The notes below the pieces were generated by a model that had not been told where the DNA came from, made no database searches, and saw only the letters and a list, made by a program, of their open reading frames with translations. A stretch of DNA of 64,000 nucleotides, taken from the NCBI RefSeq assembly GCF_000620505.1, contig NZ_JIBC01000005.1, forward strand, positions 248,001-312,000, written 5' to 3'. This document shows, one piece after another, positions 51,900 through 62,388 of this stretch (the stretch's first letter is position 1; the number at the start of each line of letters is the position of its first letter). The position numbers were made by a program, and so were the translations under genes. Source of the DNA: Sulfitobacter sp. 20_GPM-1509m. Its GTDB lineage: Bacteria; Pseudomonadota; Alphaproteobacteria; Rhodobacterales; Rhodobacteraceae.

Positions 51900-52240
51900 A
51901 GCTTGTCGTAAAAGGGCGTGACCTGCGCCACGATCACCGCGTTGTCATCCAGCGCCTGCTGCATCAGCGCGCGCTCTTCGTCGTCGATCTCCTGGCCGTC
52001 CTCTTCACGTTCGGCCAGCGTGCCGTATCCTGTTACATCCAGCGGAGCGGTGTCGGCCTGTTTCAGGATCGCTACGGTTTCACGCACTGCCTCGGCCTCG
52101 TCGACGCCACTGGCAAAGCACATTAAGGCGGCACCGGTTGCCTTGTCGGGCAAACCGTCGCCCTTTTTGCGGCCGATCTGGACCAACAGGGTATAGACCT
52201 GCTGACGCGAGGGTTTCTTGGGTTTTTTGGGTTCAGACAT
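51896..52240 (-). CDS. Conserved hypothetical protein, 114 residues
   Basis: I do not recognise a family. The protein opens MSEPKKPKKPSRQQVYTLLV, is acidic and helical (VDEAEAVRETVAILKQAD; EREEDGQEIDDEERALMQQA), has no membrane segment and one Cys. It is probably a small cytosolic protein. Its start codon abuts the T-run of a terminator-like hairpin for the upstream glsB-type gene, and no clear Shine-Dalgarno is seen, so it may depend on read-through. It is convergent with the receptor-channel gene, with stops overlapping. Confidence 0.7.
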   Translation of the reverse strand: MSEPKKPKKPSRQQVYTLLVQIGRKKGDGLPDKATGAALMCFASGVDEAEAVRETVAILKQADTAPLDVTGYGTLAEREEDGQEIDDEERALMQQALDDNAVIVAQVTPFYDKL

Positions 52241-52241
52241 G

Positions 52242-52268
52242 AAAAAGGCCGCCGCATGAAGTTGCGGC
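52242..52268 (-). terminator. Rho-independent terminator of the GlsB-type gene
   Basis: On the minus strand GCCGCA-N6-TGCGGC (52268-52251) is followed after GGCC by TTTTT (52246-52242). The T-run ends one base before the next gene's ATG. Confidence 0.65.
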
Positions 52269-52302
52269 AGCCCTATCGTGTTCTTGTCGTCCTGAAAAGG
52301 GT

Positions 52303-52557
52303 TCAGGCGCGACCCCGGATCAGCCGTGCGATCCAGATCAGCAAACAGGCACCGATGACGCCCACGATCAGCTGACCGATCCAACCGCCCAGCGTGGCAC
52401 CAACGATGGCCACCAGAAGAAAGTTGGCGACGATGGCACCCACGATCCCAAGACCGATGTTTGCCAGCAAACCCATGTTGGAATGCATGATCTTTTCAGC
52501 AATCCAACCCGCAAGGGCACCTACGATGATGGCGGCGAACCAACCCAAACCTGTCAT
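52303..52557 (-). CDS. GlsB/YeaQ/YmgE family stress-response membrane protein
   Basis: The 84-residue inner-membrane protein has three hydrophobic, glycine-rich helices and the family pattern GWFAAIIVGALAGWIAEKIM, then GLLANIGLGIVGAIVANFLL. It is often linked to the general stress response; the function is not known. GGAGAG precedes the ATG at 52557. A terminator-like hairpin follows about 35 bases after the stop. Confidence 0.9.
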   Translation of the reverse strand: MTGLGWFAAIIVGALAGWIAEKIMHSNMGLLANIGLGIVGAIVANFLLVAIVGATLGGWIGQLIVGVIGACLLIWIARLIRGRA

Positions 52558-52616
52558 GATGTCTCTCCAATGTGTTATGTTGAAATGACAACGGTGAACG
52601 GGTCGATTTGGTTCCC

Positions 52617-53444
52617 TCAGTCGCGCAAAAGCTCGTTGATAGAGGTTTTCGAGCGTGTTTTCGCATCGACCTTTTTCACGATCACGGCGCAATACAGGCT
52701 GACGTTGTTCTTGGACGGCAACGTGCCTGCCACAACAACCGAACCCGCAGGCACTTCGCCATAGGTGACTTCACCGGTTTCGCGGTCCACGATCTTGGTC
52801 GACTGGCCGATGAACACGCCCATGCCCAGAACCGAGCCTTCGCGCACGATGCAGCCTTCGACGACCTCGGACCGCGCCCCGATAAAGCAGTTGTCCTCGA
52901 TGATGGTCGGACCCGCCTGCATGGGCTCCAGGACGCCACCGATGCCGACACCGCCCGAAAGGTGGACGTTCTTGCCGATCTGCGCACAGCTGCCGACGGT
53001 TGCCCATGTGTCAACCATGGTGCCCTCGTCCACATAGGCGCCAAGGTTCACGAATGACGGCATCAACACCACGCCGGGTGCGATGTAGGCGGATTTGCGG
53101 ACGACACAGTTCGGCACGGCGCGGAAACCGGCAGAGCGCCACTGGTTGTCGCCCCAGCCTTTGAACTTGCTGTCAACCTTGTCCCACCAGCCGCTGCCCT
53201 GGATGCCGCCGTCCTGCTGTTCCATGTCCTTGATGCGAAAGCCCAGAAGAACCGCTTTTTTGGCCCACTGGTTCACATGCCACGACCCGTCGGCCTGTTT
53301 TTCGGCCACGCGCAGCTTGCCGCTGTCCAATGCGTTCAGCGTGTCTTCGATGGCCTCGCGGGTTTCGCCGGTGGTTGCCGGAGTGATGCTGTCGCGCTCA
53401 TCCCATGCGGCTTCGATGGCGGATTCAAGTTGGGCGTTGGACAT
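52617..53444 (-). CDS. dapD: 2,3,4,5-tetrahydropyridine-2,6-dicarboxylate N-succinyltransferase
   Basis: The 275-residue trimeric enzyme of lysine/mDAP synthesis makes the N-succinyl intermediate later cut by DapE. The N-terminal helical region is followed by a left-handed beta-helix of hexapeptide repeats: [77 protein letters not shown] sets the start at 53444. It shares strand and pathway with dapE, but about 4.8 kb of unrelated genes separates them. Confidence 0.96.
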   Translation of the reverse strand: MSNAQLESAIEAAWDERDSITPATTGETREAIEDTLNALDSGKLRVAEKQADGSWHVNQWAKKAVLLGFRIKDMEQQDGGIQGSGWWDKVDSKFKGWGDNQWRSAGFRAVPNCVVRKSAYIAPGVVLMPSFVNLGAYVDEGTMVDTWATVGSCAQIGKNVHLSGGVGIGGVLEPMQAGPTIIEDNCFIGARSEVVEGCIVREGSVLGMGVFIGQSTKIVDRETGEVTYGEVPAGSVVVAGTLPSKNNVSLYCAVIVKKVDAKTRSKTSINELLRD

Positions 53445-53596
53445 GGCTTTAATTCCAGAGTTAGGACGTTTCAGCCCCTTTACCGTCTGAGCCGCTTTCG
53501 CGCAATGCGCGCGGGCGACGCTTTGGCGCTCAATATCGCGTGGCCAATGCGGGAAAACCCATGCATGTTGCCCCCAACCCCAGACCGGAGACATTC

Positions 53597-54439
53597 ATGA
53601 CCGAAGCCACCCGCCACCCGCTGCGCCACGCAGGCGCCGACCGTTCCAAGGCGAAAGAAGTACCCGATACACCGCAAACCCGCTCGTCCGCCTATCATCT
53701 GGCGTTTACCGACGACGATTTCATGTGCCGCGAAGAGCTGCGCCCGGTTCGGTTGCAGCTTGAACTGATGAAGCCCGCGCTGATGCTGGATGAACAGGGT
53801 GTCAAATCCACCATCGTCCTGTTCGGCGGCGCACGCATCCCGTCGCCTGCCCGGAAAGACACCGCGCGCACCCAGACGCTGGCCGATCTGTCGCATTTCT
53901 ATGATGTCGCGCAAGAGTTCGCACACCAGATGACGCTGAAGTCCATGGACAGCGATGGTCAGGAAAACATCATCGTCACCGGCGGCGGCCCCGGCGTGAT
54001 GGAAGCGGGCAACCGTGGCGCGATGGAGGCGGGGGGCAAGTCCATCGGCCTGAACATCGTCCTGCCACACGAGCAGGCGCCGAACGAATACGTCACGCCC
54101 GAGCTGTGTTTCAACTTTCACTATTTTGCCATCCGCAAGATGCACTTTCTGATGCGCGCCCGCGCGATCTGTGTGTTTCCCGGCGGCTTTGGCACGCTGG
54201 ACGAGATGTTCGAGGCGCTGACCCTGATCCAGACCGGGCGCATGGAGCGTGTGCCCTTCCTGCTGTTTGGGCGGGCGTTCTGGGAAAAGATCATCAACTG
54301 GGACGCGTTGGCCGATGCCGGCACGATTTCCGCCGAGGATTTGAACCTGTTCCGCTTTGTCGAAACCGCGGAGGAGGCGATCGAGGTCATCGACAACTGG
54401 TCAACCACCAAGGCCCGGGACTCAATTCCCGGCCGGTGA
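53597..54439 (+). CDS. LOG-family (TIGR00730) Rossmann-fold nucleotide hydrolase
   Basis: A 280-residue protein with LFGGARIPSPARKDT, IIVTGGGPGVMEAGNRGAME and the LOG signature VFPGGFGTLDEMFEALTLIQ. Family enzymes remove ribose 5-phosphate from N6-modified or plain adenine nucleotides (cytokinin-activating LOG, or AMP/pyrimidine nucleotide nucleosidases such as PpnN). Which nucleotide is used cannot be told. The start at 53597 follows GGAGA. Confidence 0.88.
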   Translation: MTEATRHPLRHAGADRSKAKEVPDTPQTRSSAYHLAFTDDDFMCREELRPVRLQLELMKPALMLDEQGVKSTIVLFGGARIPSPARKDTARTQTLADLSHFYDVAQEFAHQMTLKSMDSDGQENIIVTGGGPGVMEAGNRGAMEAGGKSIGLNIVLPHEQAPNEYVTPELCFNFHYFAIRKMHFLMRARAICVFPGGFGTLDEMFEALTLIQTGRMERVPFLLFGRAFWEKIINWDALADAGTISAEDLNLFRFVETAEEAIEVIDNWSTTKARDSIPGR

Positions 54440-54499
54440 ATGGAACCTGCTGACGGGCGGCTGCGTTGTATTGATGAAATTGGAATTCAGGAGGCCAAC

Positions 54500-54853
54500 A
54501 TGGCTAACATCGCAACCAAAGATAAAGATTCGTCAGACGTTTCCGCTCAGCTTGAGCTGATCAAATCGGACGTCGCACAGCTGACCACGCTTCTGGGTCA
54601 ATTGACCGCCCAGAAAAAAGACGAGGCCTCAGCGCGCGTGCGCCAAACCGTGTCTGACCTGAAGAACACGGCTTCTGAACAGGCAACCTATGCCCGTGTG
54701 CGTGCCGCCGAAACCGGTGACCACGTGCAACAGCTGGCCGAAGAGTATTACGGTCAGGCCGAAGAAGCCGTGCGCAAACAGCCCGTCATGGCCGTAGGCA
54801 TCGCCGCCGGTGTCGGCTTTCTTGTGGGCCTGATGACCTCGCGCCGGTCGTAA
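54500..54853 (+). CDS. DUF883 (ElaB/YqjD-like) membrane-anchored protein
   Basis: The 117-residue protein has a long amphipathic helical region (residues 15-85) and one C-terminal membrane segment, VMAVGIAAGVGFLVGLMTSR, as in ElaB/YqjD ribosome-associated inner-membrane proteins. CAGGAGG gives a strong ribosome site for the ATG at 54500. The next gene starts 3 bases after its stop, so the two are a pair. Confidence 0.85.
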   Translation: MANIATKDKDSSDVSAQLELIKSDVAQLTTLLGQLTAQKKDEASARVRQTVSDLKNTASEQATYARVRAAETGDHVQQLAEEYYGQAEEAVRKQPVMAVGIAAGVGFLVGLMTSRRS

Positions 54854-54856
54854 ATC

Positions 54857-55213
54857 ATGTTTTTGGGACTGCGATACCGCATCCACAAGGCCGTCCAGCG
54901 TTATGCGTTGGGCGGTTTGGGTGGTTTGATGGCCTTGATCGGCCTTGGTTTTCTGTGTGCCTCTGGTTTTATGCTGCTGCTGACAGTCACCGACCCGATC
55001 ACCGCCTGCGCCATCATCGGCTGTGCCTTTTTCGGCATCGGCCTGATCCTGATGTTCGCCGCCCGCAGACCGCGTGTACCGGTTTCCGAGGCAGCCTTGG
55101 CCGCGACCCCTGGTGTTCAGGCGGGCGTTGCAGGGACCAGTGTCATGGCACCTGTGGCTGCTGCCTTTGCGCAGGGAATTGCACAGGGCATGGCTGCGGG
55201 TCGCCGCCGCTGA
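54857..55213 (+). CDS. Phage-holin-family-like small membrane protein
   Basis: A 118-residue protein with two hydrophobic segments, about residues 18-42 and 48-68 (GGLGGLMALIGLGFLCASGF; ITACAIIGCAFFGIGLILMF), then an Ala/Gly-rich tail. It follows the DUF883 gene so closely that co-translation is likely; such pairs resemble the enterobacterial yqjD-yqjE arrangement. There is no lysis gene nearby, so a true holin role is unlikely. Confidence 0.72.
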   Translation: MFLGLRYRIHKAVQRYALGGLGGLMALIGLGFLCASGFMLLLTVTDPITACAIIGCAFFGIGLILMFAARRPRVPVSEAALAATPGVQAGVAGTSVMAPVAAAFAQGIAQGMAAGRRR

Positions 55214-55234
55214 AAACGGGGAATGACTGGCGGA

Positions 55235-55447
55235 TTACGCCGCCAGATCAACGGGAAGCGTGCAGACAGGAACGTGGTGCGGCAGGGTTTCAACGATCTG
55301 GCCGTACTGCGTGTCGCGCACACAATAGCCGTAACCTGCGATGCGATGCTGCCACTCACGCACGGACAACGCCTTGGTGCGTTCACGCGTGATCAGATCA
55401 ACGACCTGAGCCACTACGGTAGGGTCTGTTTTTACATATACCGACAT
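55235..55447 (-). CDS. Hypothetical protein, 70 residues
   Basis: The protein is MSVYVKTDPTVVAQVVDLIT-initiated, soluble, with YGYCVRDTQYGQIVETLPHH and a short hydrophobic end VPVCTLPVDLAA. I do not recognise a family. AGGAG at good spacing from the ATG at 55447 supports it as a real gene; the longer frame reads antisense into rlmN. Function unknown. Confidence 0.65.
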   Translation of the reverse strand: MSVYVKTDPTVVAQVVDLITRERTKALSVREWQHRIAGYGYCVRDTQYGQIVETLPHHVPVCTLPVDLAA

Positions 55448-55572
55448 TTCAAATCTCCTGTTCATGCCTGATTGCAAGAACAGGGTGCAAATGATTGACG
55501 GCACAAATAGTACACAATCAGGAAATCTTGGGGGCACCTGTGTCGCATCAAGACACAATTTCACCCGCAGGT

Positions 55573-56751
55573 TTAATTCAGACCGGTTTCCGCCGCAATT
55601 TCGCGACGCGACTTGCGCGCGCGCTCGGTCGCGGATTTCAACTGACCACAGGCCGCCATGATGTCCTCGCCGCGCGGTTTGCGGACGGGGCTGGCGTAGC
55701 CGGCCTTGTAGACGATCTCGGAGAATGCACGGATGCGGTTGTTCGATGACCGCTTGTACGGCGCGCCCGGCCATTCGTTGAACGGGATCAGGTTGATCTT
55801 GGCCGGAATGCCCTTGATCAGCTCGACCAGACGGTGCGCGTCTTCGTCGCTGTCGTTCACCCCGTCCAGCATCACGTATTCAAAGGTGATTCGCTCGGAA
55901 TTGCTGACCTTGGGATAGGTCCGCAGGGCGTCCAGCAGTTCCGCGATGTTCCAGCGCTTGTTGATCGGCACCAGCTTGTTGCGCACCTCATCTGTGGTGG
56001 CGTGGAAGGACACGGCCAGCTGACAGCCGATTTCTTCGGCGGTACGCGCAATCTCGGGGACCACGCCGGACGTGGACAGTGTAATGCGACGGCGCGACAG
56101 CTGGATGCCCTCGGGGTCCATGGCGATTTTCATCGCGTCGCGCACATTTTCAAAGTTGTACAGCGGCTCGCCCATGCCCATCAGGACGATGTTCGAGAGC
56201 AACCGCGCATCTTCGGTGCGCTTGCCATGTTCGGGCCATTCGTCCAGATCATCGCGTGCCATCATCACCTGCCCGACGATTTCGCCTGCAGTCAGGTTGC
56301 GCACCAGCTTTTGCGTGCCGGTGTGGCAGAAGGAACAGGTCAGCGTGCAACCGACCTGCGACGAGATGCACAGCGTGCCGCGCCCCTCTTCGGGGATATA
56401 GACGACCTCGACCTCGTGCCCGCCCGCGATCCGCACCAGCCACTTGCGGGTGCCGTCCGTGCTGACCTGTTTGGACACGACTTCAGGGATTTCGATCACA
56501 AAGGCTTCGGTCAGTTCGGCGCGAAACGCTTTGCTGAGGTTGGTCATCGCGTCAAAGTCGCGCACGCCCCATTGGTAAATCCACTGCCAGATCTGGCCGA
56601 CGCGCATCTTGGCCTGCTTTTCCGGCGTTCCCATGGCGATCAGCGCGTCACGCATGGCGTCCCGTGTCATACCGACAAGGTTAACAGGCCCCTCCGGCAC
56701 CTTGCGGGGGATCGTCATAACGTCTTGGGTGATCGGCGCATCGGCTGACAT
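55573..56751 (-). CDS. rlmN: 23S rRNA/tRNA adenine C2-methyltransferase RlmN
   Basis: The 392-residue radical-SAM enzyme methylates A2503 of 23S rRNA and A37 of some tRNAs. The iron-sulfur CxxxCxxC motif is in [35 protein letters not shown] and [20 protein letters not shown] are family blocks. The resolving Cys lies near the C-terminus in [12 protein letters not shown]. The sequence is complete. Confidence 0.97.
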   Translation of the reverse strand: MSADAPITQDVMTIPRKVPEGPVNLVGMTRDAMRDALIAMGTPEKQAKMRVGQIWQWIYQWGVRDFDAMTNLSKAFRAELTEAFVIEIPEVVSKQVSTDGTRKWLVRIAGGHEVEVVYIPEEGRGTLCISSQVGCTLTCSFCHTGTQKLVRNLTAGEIVGQVMMARDDLDEWPEHGKRTEDARLLSNIVLMGMGEPLYNFENVRDAMKIAMDPEGIQLSRRRITLSTSGVVPEIARTAEEIGCQLAVSFHATTDEVRNKLVPINKRWNIAELLDALRTYPKVSNSERITFEYVMLDGVNDSDEDAHRLVELIKGIPAKINLIPFNEWPGAPYKRSSNNRIRAFSEIVYKAGYASPVRKPRGEDIMAACGQLKSATERARKSRREIAAETGLN

Positions 56752-56837
56752 CGGGCAACTCCGGGGTTCGGGTGATGCGCCTCTATATAGGAATGCGGGG
56801 CAGGATCAAAAGGATTCGCCCCGCAAACCGGACGCGG

Positions 56838-57380
56838 TCAACCGCCGCAGCGGCTTTCGGCTTCTTCAACGGCTGCGGTAAAGCCCAGCAGCGAGAATGT
56901 ATCTTTGGTCTGAGTGCCGCGAGACGACACGCCGGTAACAACCGCATCGGCGCCGCGTTTCATCGCGGTCACGATCTTGGTGTCGTCGGCGGCTGTTGCA
57001 GGCCAGGCCCATTCATCGTCGGTGAACAGTTCGAATTCTGTACCGCTGATGTTCAGGTTGACCGTGCTGCCGCTGGCAAAGGGATAACCGCCGGTAAAGG
57101 CCACCTGCCCCTTGGCTTCGGCGCTGGGACGGTAGAACACCATGAACAGGATCTGGCTGCGGGTTGCGGCCACGACACGACCGTCACGGGTGTTCACGGT
57201 TTCCTTTGGCGTCGACACGCTCCAGCATTCGGTCGGATTGTCTTCTACAAAAACGCTCCAGTCGGTTTTCGCGGCGACGCGGTTGGTGCTTTGGTCTTGT
57301 GCAGCGGCAGTATTCACGGTCAGAGCCATTGCCAGCCCAGCCATGCTCAGCACACCTGCCGTTGTTTTCAGTAATCCCAT
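56838..57380 (-). CDS. Invasion-associated locus B (IalB) family protein
   Basis: The 180-residue exported protein has a signal peptide ending NTAAA|QDQS and the IalB-like core WSVFVEDNPTECWSVSTPKE, ILFMVFYRPSAEAKGQVAFT and GYPFASGSTVNLNISG. In Bartonella IalB contributes to erythrocyte entry, but in free-living alphaproteobacteria the role is unknown. MGLLKTTAGVLSMAGLAM sets the start at 57380. It is divergent from the asparaginase gene. Confidence 0.87.
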   Translation of the reverse strand: MGLLKTTAGVLSMAGLAMALTVNTAAAQDQSTNRVAAKTDWSVFVEDNPTECWSVSTPKETVNTRDGRVVAATRSQILFMVFYRPSAEAKGQVAFTGGYPFASGSTVNLNISGTEFELFTDDEWAWPATAADDTKIVTAMKRGADAVVTGVSSRGTQTKDTFSLLGFTAAVEEAESRCGG

Positions 57381-57556
57381 CTGTCCAGCCTCCAGACTGT
57401 CCTTAACCTCAATACGCAGAGCATTGCCGGTGGCCCCTTGTACCGAGCCTTCTCTTGCAACTGCCTGATTTCTTCTCGACAAGAAACATATTAGCGCGAA
57501 ACGCGCGACCGGCGAAACCTAAATTGGCAGGTTTTCGCCAAGTTGTGAGGTGAACT

Positions 57557-58537
57557 ATGTCGAAATCCGTTGCACTGGCCGAAGTCTGGCGCGGTCCTTT
57601 CATGGAAAGCGTGCATCGCGGCCATGCGGTTGTCTGTGATGACAGCGGCCAGATCGTCCATGCCTGGGGCGATCCGCAAACCGTGATCCTGCCGCGATCC
57701 TCTGCCAAGATGATCCAGGCGCTGCCGCTGATCGAAAGCGGGGCGGCGGATGCCCATGGCCTTGGAACCGAGCACCTGGCGCTGGCCTGTGCCTCGCACA
57801 ACGGTGCGGCGATCCACACGGACCGGGTGACCAAATGGCTTGACCACCTTGGGCTGGACGATAGCGATTTCCGCTGCGGCCCGCAGGAACCCGATGACCG
57901 CGAGGCCCGCAATGCGCTGATCCGCGCCGATGCGCGCCTCTGCCAGATGCACAACAATTGCTCGGGCAAGCACAGCGGCTTTCTGACGTTGAACAAACAT
58001 CTGGGCGCTGGCCCCGACTATGTGGACCCCGACCATGCGGTACAGCGCGCCTGTCTGGAGGCATTCGAGCGCGTCACCGGCGAATCGAGCCCCGGTTTCG
58101 GCATCGACGGTTGCAGCGCGCCCAACTTTGCCACCAGCCTGCATGGTATGGCCCGCGCGATGTCCCATTTTGCCGCCGCCCCCACCGGCAGCGCCGAGGA
58201 ACGGCTGCGCACCGCGATGACCCTGCACCCCGATCTGGTGGCCGGCGAAGGCCGCGCCTGTACCAACCTGATGCGCGCGATGGGCGGCAAGGTCGCGATC
58301 AAGACCGGGGCCGAGGCATTTTTCATCGCCATCATTCCCGAGTTGAAAATGGGCGTGGCGCTGAAGATCGAGGACGGCGGCACCCGTGCAGCCGAGTGTG
58401 CGATTGCCGCGATCCTGGTCAAACTGGGCGTGCTGGCCGCCGATCATCCTGAAACGCTGAAATACCTGAACGCGCCGATCCGCAACCGGCGCGATCTGGT
58501 GACTGGGGCGGTGCGGGCGGCACCTGCGTTGATCTAA
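57557..58537 (+). CDS. Asparaginase II family protein
   Basis: The 326-residue cytosolic protein of the asparaginase_II (PF06089-type) family, unrelated to E. coli AnsA/AnsB, is the rhizobial-type thermolabile asparaginase. Recognisable segments: VWRGPFMESVHRGHAVVCDD, LPRSSAKMIQALPLIESGAA, CSGKHSGFL and DGCSAPNFATSL. It hydrolyses asparagine to aspartate and ammonia. GAGGTGA lies upstream of the ATG. It is convergent with serB, overlapping by four bases. Confidence 0.9.
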   Translation: MSKSVALAEVWRGPFMESVHRGHAVVCDDSGQIVHAWGDPQTVILPRSSAKMIQALPLIESGAADAHGLGTEHLALACASHNGAAIHTDRVTKWLDHLGLDDSDFRCGPQEPDDREARNALIRADARLCQMHNNCSGKHSGFLTLNKHLGAGPDYVDPDHAVQRACLEAFERVTGESSPGFGIDGCSAPNFATSLHGMARAMSHFAAAPTGSAEERLRTAMTLHPDLVAGEGRACTNLMRAMGGKVAIKTGAEAFFIAIIPELKMGVALKIEDGGTRAAECAIAAILVKLGVLAADHPETLKYLNAPIRNRRDLVTGAVRAAPALI

Positions 58538-59406
58538 ACAAAGTCGCTGCGGGCATAGCCTTGGATGAACAACAGCGCCGTCAGGTCGCCGTGGTTGATC
58601 CGTACATCGCATTCGGCGGCCACCACCGGCTTGGCGTGCAGCGCCACGCCGGTGCCTGCGCGGTGCAACATGCCCAGATCGTTGGCCCCGTCGCCCACGG
58701 CAATCACATCCGTCTGCGAAATGCCCAGCCGCGCGGTGATCTGTTCCAGCGCGTCGACCTTGGCCTGTTTGCCCAGGATCGGATCGCCCACCGTGCCCGT
58801 CAACTTGCCGTCTTCGACGATCAACGTGTTGGCGCGATTCTCGTCAAAGCCCAGATGCGCAGCCACCGCACCGGTAAAGGCCGTGAAACCGCCCGACACC
58901 AACGCCGCATGGCCGCCGTTGGCCTTCATCGTGGCCAACAGGGTGGCACCACCGGGCATATAGGTGATCCGCTCGGCCAGAACCTGATCAATCACGCTCG
59001 CGTCCAGGCCTTTCAGCAAGCCAACACGCTCGCGCAGGGCGGATTCGAAATCCAGCTCGCCGTTCATCGCGCGGGCGGTGATATCCTTGACGAAATCGCC
59101 CACGCCCGCGGCATCGGCCAGCTCGTCAATGCATTCCTGCTGGATCATGGTGCTGTCCATGTCAGCCAGCAGCATCTTCTTGCGGCGTCCCGCGGCGGGC
59201 TGGATCACCAGATCGACGCCCAGCTTTTGCACATCTGCCCAGACATCCCAGCGGTTGTCGGGCATCTGCGCCAGCGAGAACTCCGCCGCCTCGTCCGGTG
59301 CCAGCCAGTCCACCGCGCCGCCGCCCCAGGCATTGCGCAATGCCTCGGCCAGTTCGGGTTGCAGCACACCGGGGGCTGCGATCAGCGTACAGATAAAATG
59401 GTCCAT
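58534..59406 (-). CDS. serB: Phosphoserine phosphatase
   Basis: The 290-residue HAD-family enzyme performs the last step of serine synthesis. Catalytic motif I is [16 protein letters not shown] (nucleophile Asp, acid/base Asp), motif [14 protein letters not shown], motif III and [20 protein letters not shown]. An N-terminal ACT-like region occupies about residues 1-75. The ATG at 59406 ([13 protein letters not shown]) follows CGGAA. It is divergent from the leader-serC-serA unit, so the three serine genes share one control region. Confidence 0.95.
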   Translation of the reverse strand: MDHFICTLIAAPGVLQPELAEALRNAWGGGAVDWLAPDEAAEFSLAQMPDNRWDVWADVQKLGVDLVIQPAAGRRKKMLLADMDSTMIQQECIDELADAAGVGDFVKDITARAMNGELDFESALRERVGLLKGLDASVIDQVLAERITYMPGGATLLATMKANGGHAALVSGGFTAFTGAVAAHLGFDENRANTLIVEDGKLTGTVGDPILGKQAKVDALEQITARLGISQTDVIAVGDGANDLGMLHRAGTGVALHAKPVVAAECDVRINHGDLTALLFIQGYARSDFV

Positions 59407-59464
59407 GTTTCCGATCCGCTCCATTCATGTCGCAAAAAGCTGTTCAAGCGGCGCTATAGTCGCG

Positions 59465-59557
59465 TTTTCCCCATTGCGCCACCCATCGAAGGCCCGTAGA
59501 TGCGTCCGTGGGACACCCTTCCCCAACGAAGGGCGATTATCTGAGAGGATAGCAGAA
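59465..59557 (+). ncRNA. serC-type leader RNA
   Basis: Alphaproteobacteria carry a structured element (Rfam family serC) directly upstream of serC-serA. Here the leader has a nested stem CCCA/TGGG with CATC/GATG inside, spanning about 59482-59512, and a hairpin CCCTTC-cccaac-GAAGGG (59516-59533), followed by AGAGGA as ribosome site 25 bases before the serC ATG. Position and two-hairpin layout fit. I could not run a covariance model, so family membership is inferred. Confidence 0.6.
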
Positions 59558-60697
<1,140 letters not shown>

Positions 60698-60701
60698 TCC
60701 A

Positions 60702-60746
60702 GACGGGGTGAACACCCGGCTTGCACATAGCCTTGTTCGCCCCGTC
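60702..60746 (+). promoter_or_regulatory. Long hairpin between serC and serA
   Basis: GACGGGG (60702-60708) pairs with CCCCGTC (60740-60746) and GAAC (60710-60713) with GTTC (60735-60738). It may be an intercistronic stabiliser or partial terminator. No T-run follows. Confidence 0.55.
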
Positions 60747-60780
60747 CCACCCCCCGTTTATTCAATGAAGGACCACTGAC

Positions 60781-62376
60781 ATGGCTCCCAAGGTACTTAT
60801 CTCCGACAGTCTCAGCGACGCGGCTGTTCAAATTTTCAAAGATCGCGGCATCGAAGTCGACTTCCAGCCCAACCTGGGCAAGGACAAGGACAAGCTGGCC
60901 GAGGTGATCGGCAAATATGACGGTCTGGCGATCCGCTCGGCCACCAAGGTCACCGAAAAGATCCTTGCCGCTGCTGAAAACCTCAAGGTCGTCGGCCGCG
61001 CCGGTATCGGCACCGACAACATCGACAAGGACGCCGCATCGAAAAAGGGCGTGATTGTCATGAACACGCCCTTTGGCAACATGATCACCACCGCCGAGCA
61101 CGCTATTGCGATGATGTTCGCCGTGGCGCGCCAGATCCCCGAGGCCAGCGCATCCACACACGCGGGCAAATGGGAAAAGTCCAAGTTCATGGGCGTCGAG
61201 CTGACCGGCAAGACACTGGGCGTGATCGGGGCCGGCAACATCGGTGGCATCGTCTGCGACCGTGCGCGCGGCCTGAAGATGAAAGTCGTGGCTTACGATC
61301 CCTACCTGAGCAACAAGAAAGCCGACCGTATGGGCGTTGAAAAGGTCGAGCTGGACGAACTGCTGGCCCGCGCCGATTTCATCACGCTGCACGTGCCCTA
61401 CACCGAATCCACCGCCAACATCCTGTCCAAGGAAAACATCGCCAAGACCAAGAAGGGCGTGCGCATCATCAACTGTGCCCGTGGTGGTCTGGTGGACGAG
61501 GAAGCTTTGGCCGAAGCCCTGAAATCGGGCCATGTGGCCGGTGCAGCATTTGACGTGTTCAAGGAAGAGCCGGCAACCGAGAACCCGCTGTTCAACCTGC
61601 CCAACGTGGTTTGCACCCCGCACCTGGGTGCGGCCACCACCGAAGCGCAGGAAAACGTGGCGCTGCAAGTGGCCGAGCAGATGGCAAACTATCTGCTGAC
61701 CGGTGCCGTTGAAAACGCGCTGAACATGCCGTCGGTCACGGCGGAAGAGGCCAAGGTGATGGGCCCCTGGCTGACGCTGGCCGGCCATCTGGGATCCTTC
61801 ATCGGCCAGATGACAGACGAGCCGATCCGCGCGATCAACATCCTGTACGACGGTTCGGTCGGCGCGATGAACCTGGACGCGCTGAACTGCGGTGTGGTCG
61901 CGGGCATCATGAAACGTGCCAACCCGGATGTGAACATGGTGTCGGCCCCCGTGGTCGCCCGTGAAAAAGGCATCCAGATCAGCACCACCAACCAGGACAA
62001 ATCCGGCGTCTTCGACGGCTATGTCAAAGTGACCGTCGTCACCTCCAAGCGCGAGCGTTCGGTGGCGGGCACAGTGTTCAGCGACGGCAAGCCGCGCTTT
62101 ATCCAGATCAAGGGCATCAACGTCGACGCCGAGATCGGTCAGCACATGTTGTACACCACCAACAACGACGTTCCGGGCATCATCGGCTTGCTGGGCAACA
62201 CCATGGGCAAAGGCGGCGTGAACATCGCCAACTTTACCCTTGGTCGTAACGAAGCGGGCGGCGAAGCCATCGCGCTGCTGTATGTGGACGACGCGATCCC
62301 TGCCGATGTTCTGAAAACACTGGAAAGCACCGGCATGTTCAATCAGGTCAAGCCGCTGGAATTCGCGGTCAACTGA
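60781..62376 (+). CDS. serA: D-3-phosphoglycerate dehydrogenase
   Basis: The 531-residue NAD enzyme is the first committed step of serine synthesis. Substrate/NAD domains show VVGRAGIGTDNIDKDAASKK, LGVIGAGNIGGIVCDRARGL, the catalytic Arg in NCARGGLVDEEAL and the His in CTPHLGAATTEAQENVA. The C-terminal part has the intervening ASB domain and an ACT domain (NDVPGIIGLLGNTMGKGGVN) as in long type I enzymes. All serine-pathway enzymes are thus within 4 kb. Confidence 0.97.
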   Translation: MAPKVLISDSLSDAAVQIFKDRGIEVDFQPNLGKDKDKLAEVIGKYDGLAIRSATKVTEKILAAAENLKVVGRAGIGTDNIDKDAASKKGVIVMNTPFGNMITTAEHAIAMMFAVARQIPEASASTHAGKWEKSKFMGVELTGKTLGVIGAGNIGGIVCDRARGLKMKVVAYDPYLSNKKADRMGVEKVELDELLARADFITLHVPYTESTANILSKENIAKTKKGVRIINCARGGLVDEEALAEALKSGHVAGAAFDVFKEEPATENPLFNLPNVVCTPHLGAATTEAQENVALQVAEQMANYLLTGAVENALNMPSVTAEEAKVMGPWLTLAGHLGSFIGQMTDEPIRAINILYDGSVGAMNLDALNCGVVAGIMKRANPDVNMVSAPVVAREKGIQISTTNQDKSGVFDGYVKVTVVTSKRERSVAGTVFSDGKPRFIQIKGINVDAEIGQHMLYTTNNDVPGIIGLLGNTMGKGGVNIANFTLGRNEAGGEAIALLYVDDAIPADVLKTLESTGMFNQVKPLEFAVN

Positions 62377-62388
62377 CCATCGTTAAAA

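Noticed and set aside
54857-55213. Prophage remnant suggested by a holin-like gene
   Set aside because: There is no endolysin, integrase, structural gene or attachment repeat nearby; the gene pairs with a DUF883 gene as in ordinary chromosomes.
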